NCBI GenBank assembly: GCA_012511175.1
Contig: JAAZGO010000006.1
Coordinates: 1 to 33,786 of the forward strand
DNA from: Fastidiosipila sp.
GTDB lineage: Bacteria; Bacillota; Clostridia; Saccharofermentanales; DTU023
Direction: 5' to 3'
Length of the DNA stretch: 33,786 nucleotides
In this document: positions 1 to 8,392 of the stretch, in pieces
How the letters are laid out: every line of letters starts with the position of its first letter
Numbering within the stretch: position 1 is the first letter of the stretch
Program-made: the position numbers and the translations under genes
Notes under the pieces: generated by a model
The model's database searches: none
What the model was told of the DNA's origin: nothing
The model's input: only the letters and a program-made list of their open reading frames with translations

Positions 1-51
1 CAGGCTTACACCATCACAATTGAGGCCAAGGAGTCTATGAGGATGCTCTAA
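1..51 (+). CDS. C-terminal end of an unidentified gene cut by the window edge
   Basis: Frame 1 is open from the first base to a TAA at 49-51 and encodes a 16-residue tail ending in KESMRML. Nothing in so short a piece identifies a family. The next gene downstream is a GIY-YIG/DUF4357 protein, a type often found beside restriction-modification genes, so this could be the end of such a gene. That is inference from position only, and the open frame could also be chance. Confidence 0.3.
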   Translation, partial: QAYTITIEAKESMRML

Positions 52-69
52 GCCTTCCGGCTAGCCTGT

Positions 70-996
70 TTGGAACTCAATGGCCTTCAACACGCGCGCG
101 GGTGGCCTCCGTCATCCGCGCGATTGGCCTTTTATCGGCGCGGAGGTGGCCTTCTTTATGCGTGGTTTCCAGACGGAAATCCAAACGGGCGCATAATGTG
201 TGAATTGTCAAACTGGAATGGACGTGTCTATAAAATAGCGAGAAGTGAACTTTCCAAATTTGCTGAACGAGGAGACGCAGACAATACAGGAATCTATTTT
301 TTGCTAGGAAAAGATGATTTTAACGTTGATACGATTTATATCGGTGAATCGGAGCACATCTTAACTCGCCTTAAGCAACACCTTAATGACAGCCGATATT
401 GGAATGATGCGATTGCCATTATTAGCAAAGATGATGTGCTTAACAAGGCACATATAAAATATCTTGAAAATCAATTTTTTGAATTTGCCAAAAATTCAGA
501 GCGTGCAATTATCCAGAACCAAACAACTCCTACGAGATCCTCCATATCTGAATATGATGAAGCGATGCTCGCAGAATTTATCAGCAACACAAGGCTTTTG
601 GTAAATGTGCTGGGGCATAAAGTATTTGACTCGGTGGAAGAAACAGTCATCAAGCAAGACGAACAGAGGATCCAATATTTACTCACTGGGCCACGTGGTG
701 CGAATGCACAAGGTTATGTTGTGGTTGACGGTTTTGTGGTTATCGAAGGATCGGTGGTTGCGTACGAGACTGTCCCCAGCTTCCCAGATTCATATCACAG
801 TCTCAGGGACTTGCTGATAAAAAGAAATATTCTCGACTCCAATTATCGTTTCATCCGCGATTACATTTTTACAAGTCCTTCAACCGCCGCAAGTATAGTT
901 CTGGGCCGAGCCGCTAATGGAAGAACTGCATGGTGCACGGAAAAAGGAAAAAAGCTAAAAGACATGGAAGAACAGAATATGTCAAAATTGAACTAA
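70..996 (+). CDS. GIY-YIG nuclease family protein with C-terminal DUF4357
   Basis: Likely a GIY-YIG-fold nuclease-like protein of the DUF4357 class, usually found in defence or restriction islands; its exact activity is not established. Numbered from position 70, the GIY motif is at residues 74-76 and YIG at 90-92. Arg100 and Glu133 (in YLEN) fit the catalytic Arg and metal-binding Glu. DUF4357 covers about 203-300, with a GFVVIEGS strand and an SPSTAASIVLGRAANGR motif. The start is unresolved. Position 70 is a TTG without a good ribosome binding site, and the only upstream-proximal in-frame ATG (196) lies after the family-typical PDGNPNG (residues 34-40). A GGAGGTG at about 141-147 precedes an ATG at 158 in the +1 frame, so a one-base indel near 158-175 may have disturbed the true start. 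The gene is convergent with the DUF262 gene. Confidence 0.88.
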   Translation: MELNGLQHARGWPPSSARLAFYRRGGGLLYAWFPDGNPNGRIMCELSNWNGRVYKIARSELSKFAERGDADNTGIYFLLGKDDFNVDTIYIGESEHILTRLKQHLNDSRYWNDAIAIISKDDVLNKAHIKYLENQFFEFAKNSERAIIQNQTTPTRSSISEYDEAMLAEFISNTRLLVNVLGHKVFDSVEETVIKQDEQRIQYLLTGPRGANAQGYVVVDGFVVIEGSVVAYETVPSFPDSYHSLRDLLIKRNILDSNYRFIRDYIFTSPSTAASIVLGRAANGRTAWCTEKGKKLKDMEEQNMSKLN

Positions 997-1001
997 GGGA
1001 T

Positions 1002-1016
1002 ACTTGGCCCCCAAGT
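1002..1016 (+). terminator. Short hairpin after the GIY-YIG gene
   Basis: Perfect 6-bp arms ACTTGG and CCAAGT surround a 3-base loop, 6 bases after the stop codon. The tract that follows is only a weak T run (TGTCAAATTTT), so termination is possible but not convincing. The gap to the next gene also holds two copies of ATGTGCAAA (1074-1082 and 1110-1118). Confidence 0.3.
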
Positions 1017-1121
1017 TGTCAAATTTTCCGTCTCCATGGTAACGGGGATCGTCACTTCAAACGAGAGAGATAAATGTGCAAAATCTTTGACAGCACCCGA
1101 TGGCGATCTATGTGCAAAGAC

Positions 1122-3689
1122 TCAAAAATCATCATCAACTTCGGCTAACGCAGACATCAACTTATCGAACTGATTAACCAGCCAATCGAAATTCTTTCGA
1201 TAACGTTCCGGATTGAATGCATCCGCCTTAATCTCATGGATGATTCTCTTTGATTTGCTGTTTTTGCGACTCACATCCCACTCAAGAGTTGAACCATAAA
1301 TCACCTCCATTTCCGCTTTCATAGACTTCAACTTCTCAAAACGTTCAGTTTGGTAAATATGCAGGCCAATACGCAGATTCCCCGTCTTCATCACCTGGAA
1401 GAAGGCAATGTATTCACTGCTGCCAATCGAGACGTCATAAGTTCTCGATTGACTCGCTTGCCTGGAGCCTATATCGTTGCTCCTGCCAGTCGATTGACAA
1501 TATTCAACAAAATGGGTCCAGAACTTCAAGCGTTCCATTTGCAGGTCATTCAAATCTTCTGTTTCGGCTAGATATTCATAGTCCCGCTCTAAGTCAAATT
1601 CATAGGAAGGTTTAGGTAACTCAGGCTTTTCATCCCTGTATTCATTCACAAAGGAAATGTGGAGCAAAGCCTGCTTTTGTTCGTCGGTGAAACGCAGTCT
1701 CCATCGAATTTCCATAAAGCTCAACAGTCGAAGGCCTCTGTCCATGATGGAAGATGCCGTCCAATCTTCTTCCTGGGCGACCTCGATTTCAGAGTGTGAT
1801 CCATTCATATAACCTCTCCTCTTTGACGAAGAGTGCTTTTTTTCAGGGAAGCTATCATTTTGCAAAGAAGAATTAATGCTCTGAGCGAGGGGTAGAAGAT
1901 TGCCCAAACTGCCGGACAAAAACTTGATTTCGTCGTCACTGAAGTGTCGGAACTGATTTCGCCAGTACCATTTGTTAGGGGTCTGGGGCAAAATGTGTTC
2001 AATGGTGACCTTATCTTTTTCAGATTTCGAGAACTGCTGCCAAAACACCTTAGGCAGATTGTTCTTTACGGAAAGATGGCTTTCGTATTCAAACAAAAAG
2101 TAGCGTAGATCCCGCCAAGCATAGAAACCTGCATCATTTTCAAATCTTTTGTCAGTTCTGGCCATGAAGTTGGAAATGATGGGATGCAAAACGTCGTCGG
2201 TCTTCTGTCTCAAGTCATCCGCCAGCGCGGTCAAATTTGAATTGTCCTGCGCCAGCTCTCTGGCTTTATTGTAATAAAACGCGCTTTGATAGCTTGGGTT
2301 GAATCTGGCCATCCGGAAGTTAAGGAATATAAATCTCTCAATCTCTTTCAAAAGATAAATCCTCTCCTCTTGGGTGACTTGATTCCCCAGTGACAGAGCG
2401 ACCGCAACCAAAGGGCGAAAGTAACCCATGCCCAGTCGGTCAAGCTTGTTTATCCATTCCTTCTCATTTTCAGAGAGTTCTTTACTGTCGCCAGGGAAAA
2501 AGGTGTAATACCAATACTCGGAAAATTCCTTCAAGCTGTTAACGTAGTCTTTGATCTCTTGAGGTGCGAGGTCGCTGACCAAGTTCACATCGACTTCATC
2601 ATGATCATAGAGTTCATCATCCGAATAGTCCTCGTCGGAAAGTTCAGGTTCTAAAATTTCATTTTCCACTAAGACAGGATGCTTTTCAAAAACATTTTTT
2701 GTTGAAAATTTCTCTAGCAAGAACCGGATGTAGTCATCACCCTTACGACGGGTGTACTTGAAGTAGCTCGTCCAGTGGTTCCTCAGCAGTTCATCATCAT
2801 GCAAGGGGTGGTCTCTATTTCTTCCCAACTGGTAATAAATTTCTTTCCAAGCATTGTTGATATTGTCTCTCAGTTTACTTCCATCCTGCCTATCGAGTTG
2901 CCCGGAATCGTATAGGGTGGTCAAATAAATTAACCGGTTTTTTAGGAGCTCCAAATTACTCAATTTTTTGCCACGGTTATTCATGGTCTCGAAAGCAACA
3001 AAAACATCATAGTCGTCTTCGATCTCGTGCAGGTTAAACGTCAGATTAAGTGTTAATTTTTTATATAGGCTCTCGATTGCAGTCAACCCCTCTTCTTGAT
3101 ATAGAGCTTTGAGATTGGAGGAAAAAAATCTCTTTGCGAACATCAGGTTCTGCGTGTAATAAGTTTCATCAATTTTGCCACCATAAGGTTCTTCAAATAT
3201 CCGATGTTTCAGGTAGTTATAACTCGGGTTGTCTCGCTCATACCCGAATTTATAAGTTTTGATAAGATTTTCAGGCGGCCTCTCTTTGACGATGTACTTT
3301 TCTTTGATGGATCTAACCGATTCAAAACCGATAAACATTTCATCTTCTAGTCTATCTTGGTTCTCGTCCAGGTTCTCAACCAAACGAATGATCTCGTAAA
3401 TGAGGATGGAGAAGGTCGTTAATCGCTGTTGGCCGTCAACAATGTGATAGGCATTATATCCAGATTCAAGCAACCAACTATCATCTTTAGAAGTGAGCAG
3501 AGCCTCTTTGCCTATTTTCTTCAAGGACAATAAGCCTGTATAGTGATACCTTTCATCATGGAGGTTAAGCAAATCTTCCCAGAAATCTTCAAGTTGTTCT
3601 TTTTTCCAGGCATAACCTCTTTGATAATCGGGAACCCGGAAGAGCCGATTCGGATATAGTGAAGAGAGGGGGTAGAGCTGACTTGACAT
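1122..3689 (-). CDS. GmrSD-like DUF262-DUF1524-DUF4268 protein (putative modification-dependent restriction enzyme)
   Basis: An 855-residue protein related to the GmrSD/DUF262 defence family, in which a DUF262 NTPase-like domain is linked to a DUF1524 His-Me-finger nuclease. The DUF262 motifs are VPDYQRGYAW (19-28), DGQQRLTT (85-92) and FETMNNRGKKLSNLELLKN (233-251). An acidic stretch at about 346-368 separates it from DUF1524, where EHILPQ supplies His565 and LGNLLPL supplies Asn597. The last about 120 residues resemble DUF4268, a module often fused to restriction proteins. The start was moved from the upstream in-frame ATG (3749) to 3689. GGAAGAAGG lies about 8 bases before the latter, and a TATACT -10 box at 3729-3724 would put transcription initiation downstream of 3749. 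The GIY-YIG gene is convergent. Substrate specificity (such as modified phage DNA) is inference. Confidence 0.9.
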   Translation of the reverse strand: MSSQLYPLSSLYPNRLFRVPDYQRGYAWKKEQLEDFWEDLLNLHDERYHYTGLLSLKKIGKEALLTSKDDSWLLESGYNAYHIVDGQQRLTTFSILIYEIIRLVENLDENQDRLEDEMFIGFESVRSIKEKYIVKERPPENLIKTYKFGYERDNPSYNYLKHRIFEEPYGGKIDETYYTQNLMFAKRFFSSNLKALYQEEGLTAIESLYKKLTLNLTFNLHEIEDDYDVFVAFETMNNRGKKLSNLELLKNRLIYLTTLYDSGQLDRQDGSKLRDNINNAWKEIYYQLGRNRDHPLHDDELLRNHWTSYFKYTRRKGDDYIRFLLEKFSTKNVFEKHPVLVENEILEPELSDEDYSDDELYDHDEVDVNLVSDLAPQEIKDYVNSLKEFSEYWYYTFFPGDSKELSENEKEWINKLDRLGMGYFRPLVAVALSLGNQVTQEERIYLLKEIERFIFLNFRMARFNPSYQSAFYYNKARELAQDNSNLTALADDLRQKTDDVLHPIISNFMARTDKRFENDAGFYAWRDLRYFLFEYESHLSVKNNLPKVFWQQFSKSEKDKVTIEHILPQTPNKWYWRNQFRHFSDDEIKFLSGSLGNLLPLAQSINSSLQNDSFPEKKHSSSKRRGYMNGSHSEIEVAQEEDWTASSIMDRGLRLLSFMEIRWRLRFTDEQKQALLHISFVNEYRDEKPELPKPSYEFDLERDYEYLAETEDLNDLQMERLKFWTHFVEYCQSTGRSNDIGSRQASQSRTYDVSIGSSEYIAFFQVMKTGNLRIGLHIYQTERFEKLKSMKAEMEVIYGSTLEWDVSRKNSKSKRIIHEIKADAFNPERYRKNFDWLVNQFDKLMSALAEVDDDF

Positions 3690-3723
3690 GGAACAACCTT
3701 CTTCCTTTGATGCCTTTTCCACT

Positions 3724-3729
3724 AGTATA
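3724..3729 (-). promoter_or_regulatory. Probable -10 box (TATACT) for the DUF262 gene
   Basis: On the minus strand TATACT lies 35 bases before the ATG at 3689, which gives a leader of about 28 bases. No strong -35 hexamer is seen 16-18 bases upstream, so it may be a weak or activator-dependent promoter. Confidence 0.45.
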
Positions 3730-3824
3730 ACAGTCTCGGCGCCAGGCATCTCAGCTGTTTGGTTTCATGTCTTCCAGGGGGCCGGGGGTATCTCATTTCT
3801 CGGACGAAAAAATGGGCTATCTGG

Positions 3825-3912
3825 TGTAGAGTGACCCCATAAGTTGGACAAAAGGATCTAACTTGTGACTGTTTGATCCATTCCCGGATCACCATCTTGA
3901 CTTAACAAGATG
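3825..3912 (+). mobile_element. Possible IS3-family terminal remnant
   Basis: The stretch TGACCCCATAAGTTGGACA at 3832-3850, preceded by TGTAGAG, resembles the terminal inverted repeat of IS3-family (IS150-like) elements. No orfA or orfB homology follows before the surface-protein gene. Two small inverted repeats lie just inside: GATCC/GGATC at 3875-3890 and CATCTTG/CAAGATG at 3893-3912. Recognition is from memory of the family end, with no second end visible, so this is tentative. Confidence 0.3.
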
Positions 3913-3969
3913 ACTAATTCATGACAGCATTCACGATTCAAAGGCGAGCTGGCCGTATTGCGGCAGACC

Positions 3970-4013
3970 AAAAATTAACCGTAAAAGACGGCGACATAAA
4001 CGCCGTCCTTTAC
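3970..4013 (-). terminator. Rho-independent-type terminator of the InlB-repeat surface protein gene
   Basis: Inverted arms at 3981-3993 and 4001-4013 (13 bp with one mismatch, GACGGCG core) enclose a 7-base loop, 20 bases beyond the stop codon of the minus-strand gene. On the minus strand the hairpin is followed by GGTTAATTTTT, a modest U tract. Stem and position fit a terminator. Confidence 0.6.
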
Positions 4014-4032
4014 CACTCCAAGAGTATCTTGC

Positions 4033-7000
4033 TTATGTCCTTTGTTCCCTTCTGTACATGATCAGAGCCAGTGTACCCACCAGGCCGAAGACCAGGAGCC
4101 CCAATAACGGATAAGTAAGATGGACGCCTGTCGCGGGGGCCCCTTGGCCCTCCGCACCGGCAAAGACCGCGAGGGGAGAAAGTTCGGTGACCGTGAAGGT
4201 TGCACGACCGTTCTGAACGACCGTTGTGTAGGTCTTGAGTCTACCCTGAGCGCAATGCAGGATATCCACCTTCTTGCCGTTATACGTGGGATCGACTGGA
4301 AGACTAATCGTCAGCTCACCCGAAAAAGCCTGGGTAAGCGAGATATCCCAGTGCAGCAAAAGGCTGTCAACCTCATTCTCCGCTCTTTTCCGGATGGCGT
4401 CACAGGCGGCGCATTCTCCCGGATCATGCGGCTCGGCCTCCGTGACGACCAGCTCGGCATCTTCCCGGATATTGCCGGAGACAGAAATGCCTGTCTGAGG
4501 GTCGGTCAAGGTCATAGGGAGGTGCTGGGGCTGATAAGGGGCGATCACGAAAGAGCTGATTTCGCCGGCAGCGTGGGTCGCCGTTTCTTTGACTCGGACC
4601 TGATAAGTGCCGTCCCCAAGCCCCGTGAGTGCGCTGTCGGTACCGTCAAGCCAGAGGGTGTCTTCAGGGCCTTTATATTCCATGGCACTGGTCACGCCCA
4701 GAAGGCTGCCGTCATTGTTCGCCAAAGTTGTGCAGTCGGTCTTTGAAACACCGGTGACAGCGGGGCCCGCCGCTTTCGTTACAGGTGCGTTTGTCACGGC
4801 GGTCAGGCTTCCTGTCTGAACATCACTGGTCACCCGGCAGCTGATGATTTGCCCGATATCTGTCTCAATCAGGGTATAGGCCGGTCCGGTGACCCCATCG
4901 ATCGCGCTGCCTCCGCGCAGCCATTGGTAAGATAAGGTGCCAGTATTGTTGGTGATGGCACTTGTGTCGACGGACAGGGCCTCACCGAAGACAGAGGATC
5001 CCGTCAAGGATACAAACCCGTCAAGTGCCTCCGGAGTCCACTTGGCGTAGAGGGTCAGGTCTGAGGTGACTGTGTCATTGTCGAAATCCCAAGGATCGGT
5101 TCCATCAGCTTCCTTGGTCCAGCCGTCAAAGGTGAAGCCGATTTTTTCAGGGTCCGTGGCTGGCAAGGTGACCTTCCCGTCCTGCCTGACCTCCTGAAAG
5201 TCGGGGATCGGTAGGCCGCCCGCCGTGTCAAAGTCGACTCGGTAAAGATTGGCATAGGTTGCTGTGACCACGACATCCTGGCGGTTTATATAGGCCCTAT
5301 AGCGGTTGGGAACCCTTGGATCGGCAGTCAGACTGACGCCGCCGCTTTCGAGGACCCATTTGTCAAAGACCTGTCCGGCCGGCGCGGGATCCGGATCGAT
5401 GTAGAACAGGCCTCGGTAAAAGAAGTATTGGCCGCTGCCCGTCCCATGGTTGACCGTCAGTTTATAGGTGTTGTTGATAGCGGCGGTCCCCTCACCCCAA
5501 ACCGTCGGGTCAAAATCAGAGGTAGCCCGGATCGTAATCTTCCTGGACTTTTCATCCCAGCCCACGGTCAAATCACCTTGCTGGTTTATGAATGTATCCG
5601 GGCTGGTATTTCCGCTGATTGACCACGACACCTTTCCGGCATCCGGGGGGAGGCCTTGGTGCTGGCTCACTTCCGCACTGACGATCTTGTTGCGGGTGGT
5701 GCCGCCATCGATTTGTTCGTTAAGCGTGAGGTGCACATGCACACGCACCCAGTTGATGCCAATATTCCAGGTGGCATAGAAGGTCTGTTCGGTTTGGAGT
5801 GCGAAGACTTCGTCACCAACGTTGTAGAGGGAACCTGTCAATGGATTGTTCAAACGCCAGCCGCCAAAGTAGGGCCTATCATCCGGCGCGCTGAATTGAG
5901 GTTCCGGCAAAGGATAGTAATTGGCCTTCGGTGTCACGACTGTTTCCATTGTGCCTGTGCCGCCATTGGCATCAAAGTGGACGGTGTACATACGCTTCAT
6001 CTGGACGGTAATAACAATGGGTCCCGTGACATTTTGTCCAAAAATCTCCAAGTCACCGGTGTTGCTGTTATAAGTGTAATCGGTAAGATAAGTTAGCGAC
6101 GTTCCATCGACCGTGACTTGAGCGGTGTCCGATGGCAAAGCAAAGTGGGTTTGAGGCAGAAGTTTCCCCGTGAAAGCTTGGCCGTGCGTTGCCACGGGAC
6201 TGCCTTCCCAGTCGGCTCCGCTGACAAGAACCGGATATTGATCTTCGCCGATCTCTGTCCATTGGGCGTAAAGGGTCAGTGACGAGGTCGGTGGAAGATT
6301 AAAGCCATAGGTAGGGGATGTGACCTCGGGTCCTGTTGTCCAGCGGGTGAAGACGTAGGCCGGGTCCGAAGCCTCAGGGGCAGGTGGGATGGTGGCAGAC
6401 ATCAACGAGGTTCTGTACTGAGAGGAGGGCAGGGTGCCTTCCACCAGGTCCTGCTCGTTGGCATCAAAAGTTATTTTGCTGAAATTGACTGAGGCATGGG
6501 TGGTGGTGCCATTTGCCGGGGATATAGTCCTGAAACGCTGACCATGGACTTCAAGATCATAAACTCCCGCTGGCAGCTGGACCGAGTATTGACCGTTGTC
6601 CTTGTTGGTGAATTCATAGCATTCAGTCGAGTCGCTCCTGGATCTTGCGGTGATGACGGCATCAGTGAAAGGCGCCCAATCGACAGTGACACCCAGATTA
6701 TAGGTGGGCCAATTGAGCCAGCGGGCATGAAGGATCAGATCGCTGTTGACAGGATCGGAGAATTTCCAATCAGTGTAGGAGTCATCGTAGTCTAAAAAGA
6801 CCCAGCGACTGAAAACAACCTTCTCTCCTTCAGGTACTTCCGGGTCTGCAGGCCTTGCAACCGTACTTCCGCGGGGGATCGTCCGGATAAGATCCGGATA
6901 ATCATAGCCGGGCTTAAAGATCACGGTGACCTCATCCGGAGGTTCAGCCGCAACAGGGATGGGGCTTTGATTAAACGTTGCCGCGATGGCAATGAGGGGA

Positions 7001-7056
7001 AGCGAGGCGGCCAGCATCAAAAGGCACAGCAAGGTAGCCGGAACCGTCTTATTCAT
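4033..7056 (-). CDS. InlB-type (Listeria-Bacteroides) repeat cell-surface protein
   Basis: A 1007-residue exported protein, probably wall- or membrane-anchored. It has an N-terminal signal peptide (about 1-26, hydrophobic, ending near IAIAA). There are at least four InlB_B-type modules, recognisable by a FDANGG- or FDTAGG-like start and a final LYAKW/LYAQW/FYATW/LHARW. They begin near VTVIFKPGYD, ITFDANEQD, VHFDANGG and VDFDTAGG, with divergent beta segments between. An Ig-like module follows (LSYQWLRGG, then a DIGQIISCRV strand). The tail has APATG at 973-977, a hydrophobic segment, then MYRREQRT, which has the layout of a sortase signal but not a canonical LPXTG. GGAGG lies 9 bases before the ATG. 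The role is probably adhesion or surface binding, and the ligand is unknown. A decayed relative lies at about 15.8-16.9 kb. Confidence 0.88.
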   Translation of the reverse strand: MNKTVPATLLCLLMLAASLPLIAIAATFNQSPIPVAAEPPDEVTVIFKPGYDYPDLIRTIPRGSTVARPADPEVPEGEKVVFSRWVFLDYDDSYTDWKFSDPVNSDLILHARWLNWPTYNLGVTVDWAPFTDAVITARSRSDSTECYEFTNKDNGQYSVQLPAGVYDLEVHGQRFRTISPANGTTTHASVNFSKITFDANEQDLVEGTLPSSQYRTSLMSATIPPAPEASDPAYVFTRWTTGPEVTSPTYGFNLPPTSSLTLYAQWTEIGEDQYPVLVSGADWEGSPVATHGQAFTGKLLPQTHFALPSDTAQVTVDGTSLTYLTDYTYNSNTGDLEIFGQNVTGPIVITVQMKRMYTVHFDANGGTGTMETVVTPKANYYPLPEPQFSAPDDRPYFGGWRLNNPLTGSLYNVGDEVFALQTEQTFYATWNIGINWVRVHVHLTLNEQIDGGTTRNKIVSAEVSQHQGLPPDAGKVSWSISGNTSPDTFINQQGDLTVGWDEKSRKITIRATSDFDPTVWGEGTAAINNTYKLTVNHGTGSGQYFFYRGLFYIDPDPAPAGQVFDKWVLESGGVSLTADPRVPNRYRAYINRQDVVVTATYANLYRVDFDTAGGLPIPDFQEVRQDGKVTLPATDPEKIGFTFDGWTKEADGTDPWDFDNDTVTSDLTLYAKWTPEALDGFVSLTGSSVFGEALSVDTSAITNNTGTLSYQWLRGGSAIDGVTGPAYTLIETDIGQIISCRVTSDVQTGSLTAVTNAPVTKAAGPAVTGVSKTDCTTLANNDGSLLGVTSAMEYKGPEDTLWLDGTDSALTGLGDGTYQVRVKETATHAAGEISSFVIAPYQPQHLPMTLTDPQTGISVSGNIREDAELVVTEAEPHDPGECAACDAIRKRAENEVDSLLLHWDISLTQAFSGELTISLPVDPTYNGKKVDILHCAQGRLKTYTTVVQNGRATFTVTELSPLAVFAGAEGQGAPATGVHLTYPLLGLLVFGLVGTLALIMYRREQRT

Positions 7057-7455
7057 CTATTAAGTCCTCCAGATTCACTCTTTGATCACAGCGCGGAACT
7101 GTGTAGCCGGAACGGCTGATCAGGGCCTTTGCCGACTCCCAGTCCTGATGTGCGGATAAGAGTAATCAATGAATCGGACTGACTACCTTCTCGCAGTATA
7201 AGCCATGGAGGCAGTTGCTGCCATGCATTGATTGAAAGTGTAGCAATTCAAGAAGACATCTCATCCGGCGGGCAAGCCGCGACAGAACTTGACAGATATG
7301 GCCATTGTCGATGTGAAAAGTTGTCGATGCCGCGGTGACCGTTAAACAGAAACAACACAGAAAGTGACCTTTTGCCTTCCACCCCTCTGCCTGGCTAATC
7401 GTTTTTTTGTCAGGCTATAATAGAAAAACGGATTGCTGGACGCCGGATTGATCAC
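7057..7455. promoter_or_regulatory. Divergent intergenic region with a TATAAT box for the downstream + gene
   Basis: This gap of about 400 bases separates divergent genes and contains no convincing ORF. TATAAT at 7416-7421 is a perfect -10 box 50 bases before the chosen start of the + gene. The base stretch 16-18 upstream of it is a poor -35. A small hairpin, GGCAG-TTG-CTGCC, is at 7210-7222. Nothing else is recognised. Confidence 0.4.
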
Positions 7456-7470
7456 ATGAGGGGAGCACAA

Positions 7471-8238
7471 ATGTCAGCTGACTTTTTAGGCAAATTTTTG
7501 GGCAGTGCTTTCGGGATCGCTCTTGTGGTGATCCTTGTCCTGGCGATCGCTTATGGTCTCATCCGGCGCAGACTGCGACAAACCGTTCTCTTCAGCCTGA
7601 TCGGAGCCCTTCGAAAAGAGTTGAAAGGCGGCCAGGTTGACATGAGCCTGGAAAGGCCCCGATCCTTAAGTGGCCTGGACCGGATCTATCTGCCCCAGAT
7701 CGAAAAGGCCTTTGGGTCATTCAATCTGGAAGAATTCAGAAGTCATGCGGAGGTGCTGCTTTTAAGTGCCCTGGAGTCTGTCAAGCATCAAGATTTGAGC
7801 CTGCTTTACCAAGCGGGTCCAAGTTACAGGGAGCAAATCCATCAAGCCATCCGGGCCATGAAAGGCGCCGGTCAAAGCCTGCGGGTTGAACAAGCGAAGA
7901 TCCACAAGACTGTCATCAGTGCGTTTAAGCACCGGGCGTCGGCATCGGAGATTATCTTCCAGTCAGCCCTGGAAGCCCGGATTGCCCTCTTGGACCGGGA
8001 GGGCAAGATCATAAGGGGCAGTCTGGATCACTTGAATCAACTGCGCTTTGACCAGACCCTGATTCATGTCATCAATCCGGACCACTATCAGGAAACCGAT
8101 CAAAGACTATTAACGGCAAACTGCCCCAACTGCGGAGCCGTCTTGAATCCACACAGTGAAACCTGTGCTTATTGCGGAAGCCATATTGACTTCATTCCGA
8201 GTCGGGTGTGGCTATTCTCAAGCTTGAAACAGACATAA
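7471..8238 (+). CDS. Membrane-anchored protein with Tim44-like domain and C-terminal zinc ribbon
   Basis: A 255-residue protein with an N-terminal transmembrane helix (about 6-28, rich in V, L and I), then an Arg/Lys-rich start of a soluble domain. The helical middle (YLPQIEKAFGSFNLEEFRSHAE and onward) resembles the Tim44-like/zinc-ribbon protein type common in Clostridia. The C-terminus has a zinc ribbon with Cys218, Cys221, Cys232 and Cys235 (CPNC and CAYC). Its function is unknown; a role in protein or lipid handling at the membrane is only a guess. The start was set at 7471 because GAGGGGAG lies just upstream; the ATG at 7456 would put this site inside the gene. It appears to be a single-gene unit, with about 150 bases before the next gene. 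Confidence 0.75.
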   Translation: MSADFLGKFLGSAFGIALVVILVLAIAYGLIRRRLRQTVLFSLIGALRKELKGGQVDMSLERPRSLSGLDRIYLPQIEKAFGSFNLEEFRSHAEVLLLSALESVKHQDLSLLYQAGPSYREQIHQAIRAMKGAGQSLRVEQAKIHKTVISAFKHRASASEIIFQSALEARIALLDREGKIIRGSLDHLNQLRFDQTLIHVINPDHYQETDQRLLTANCPNCGAVLNPHSETCAYCGSHIDFIPSRVWLFSSLKQT

Positions 8239-8392
8239 GCTCCCAGAAGGTTAGCTAAGCTAAGCGAAACAATAAAAGATATAATAAACAGAATTGAATG
8301 GAAGTGACTTCCATCGAGTGAAGGGTGTTTGCTGAGAGATCTCGGGACCATCGGTTCATCGGTAATGATCAAAGACCTGTGAGGGCGGCTTT

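Noticed and set aside
4120-4746. 208-codon + strand frame opposite the surface protein gene
   Set aside because: It is antisense to a clear InlB-repeat coding sequence, has no ribosome binding site or recognisable domain, and is explained by the base composition of the real gene.
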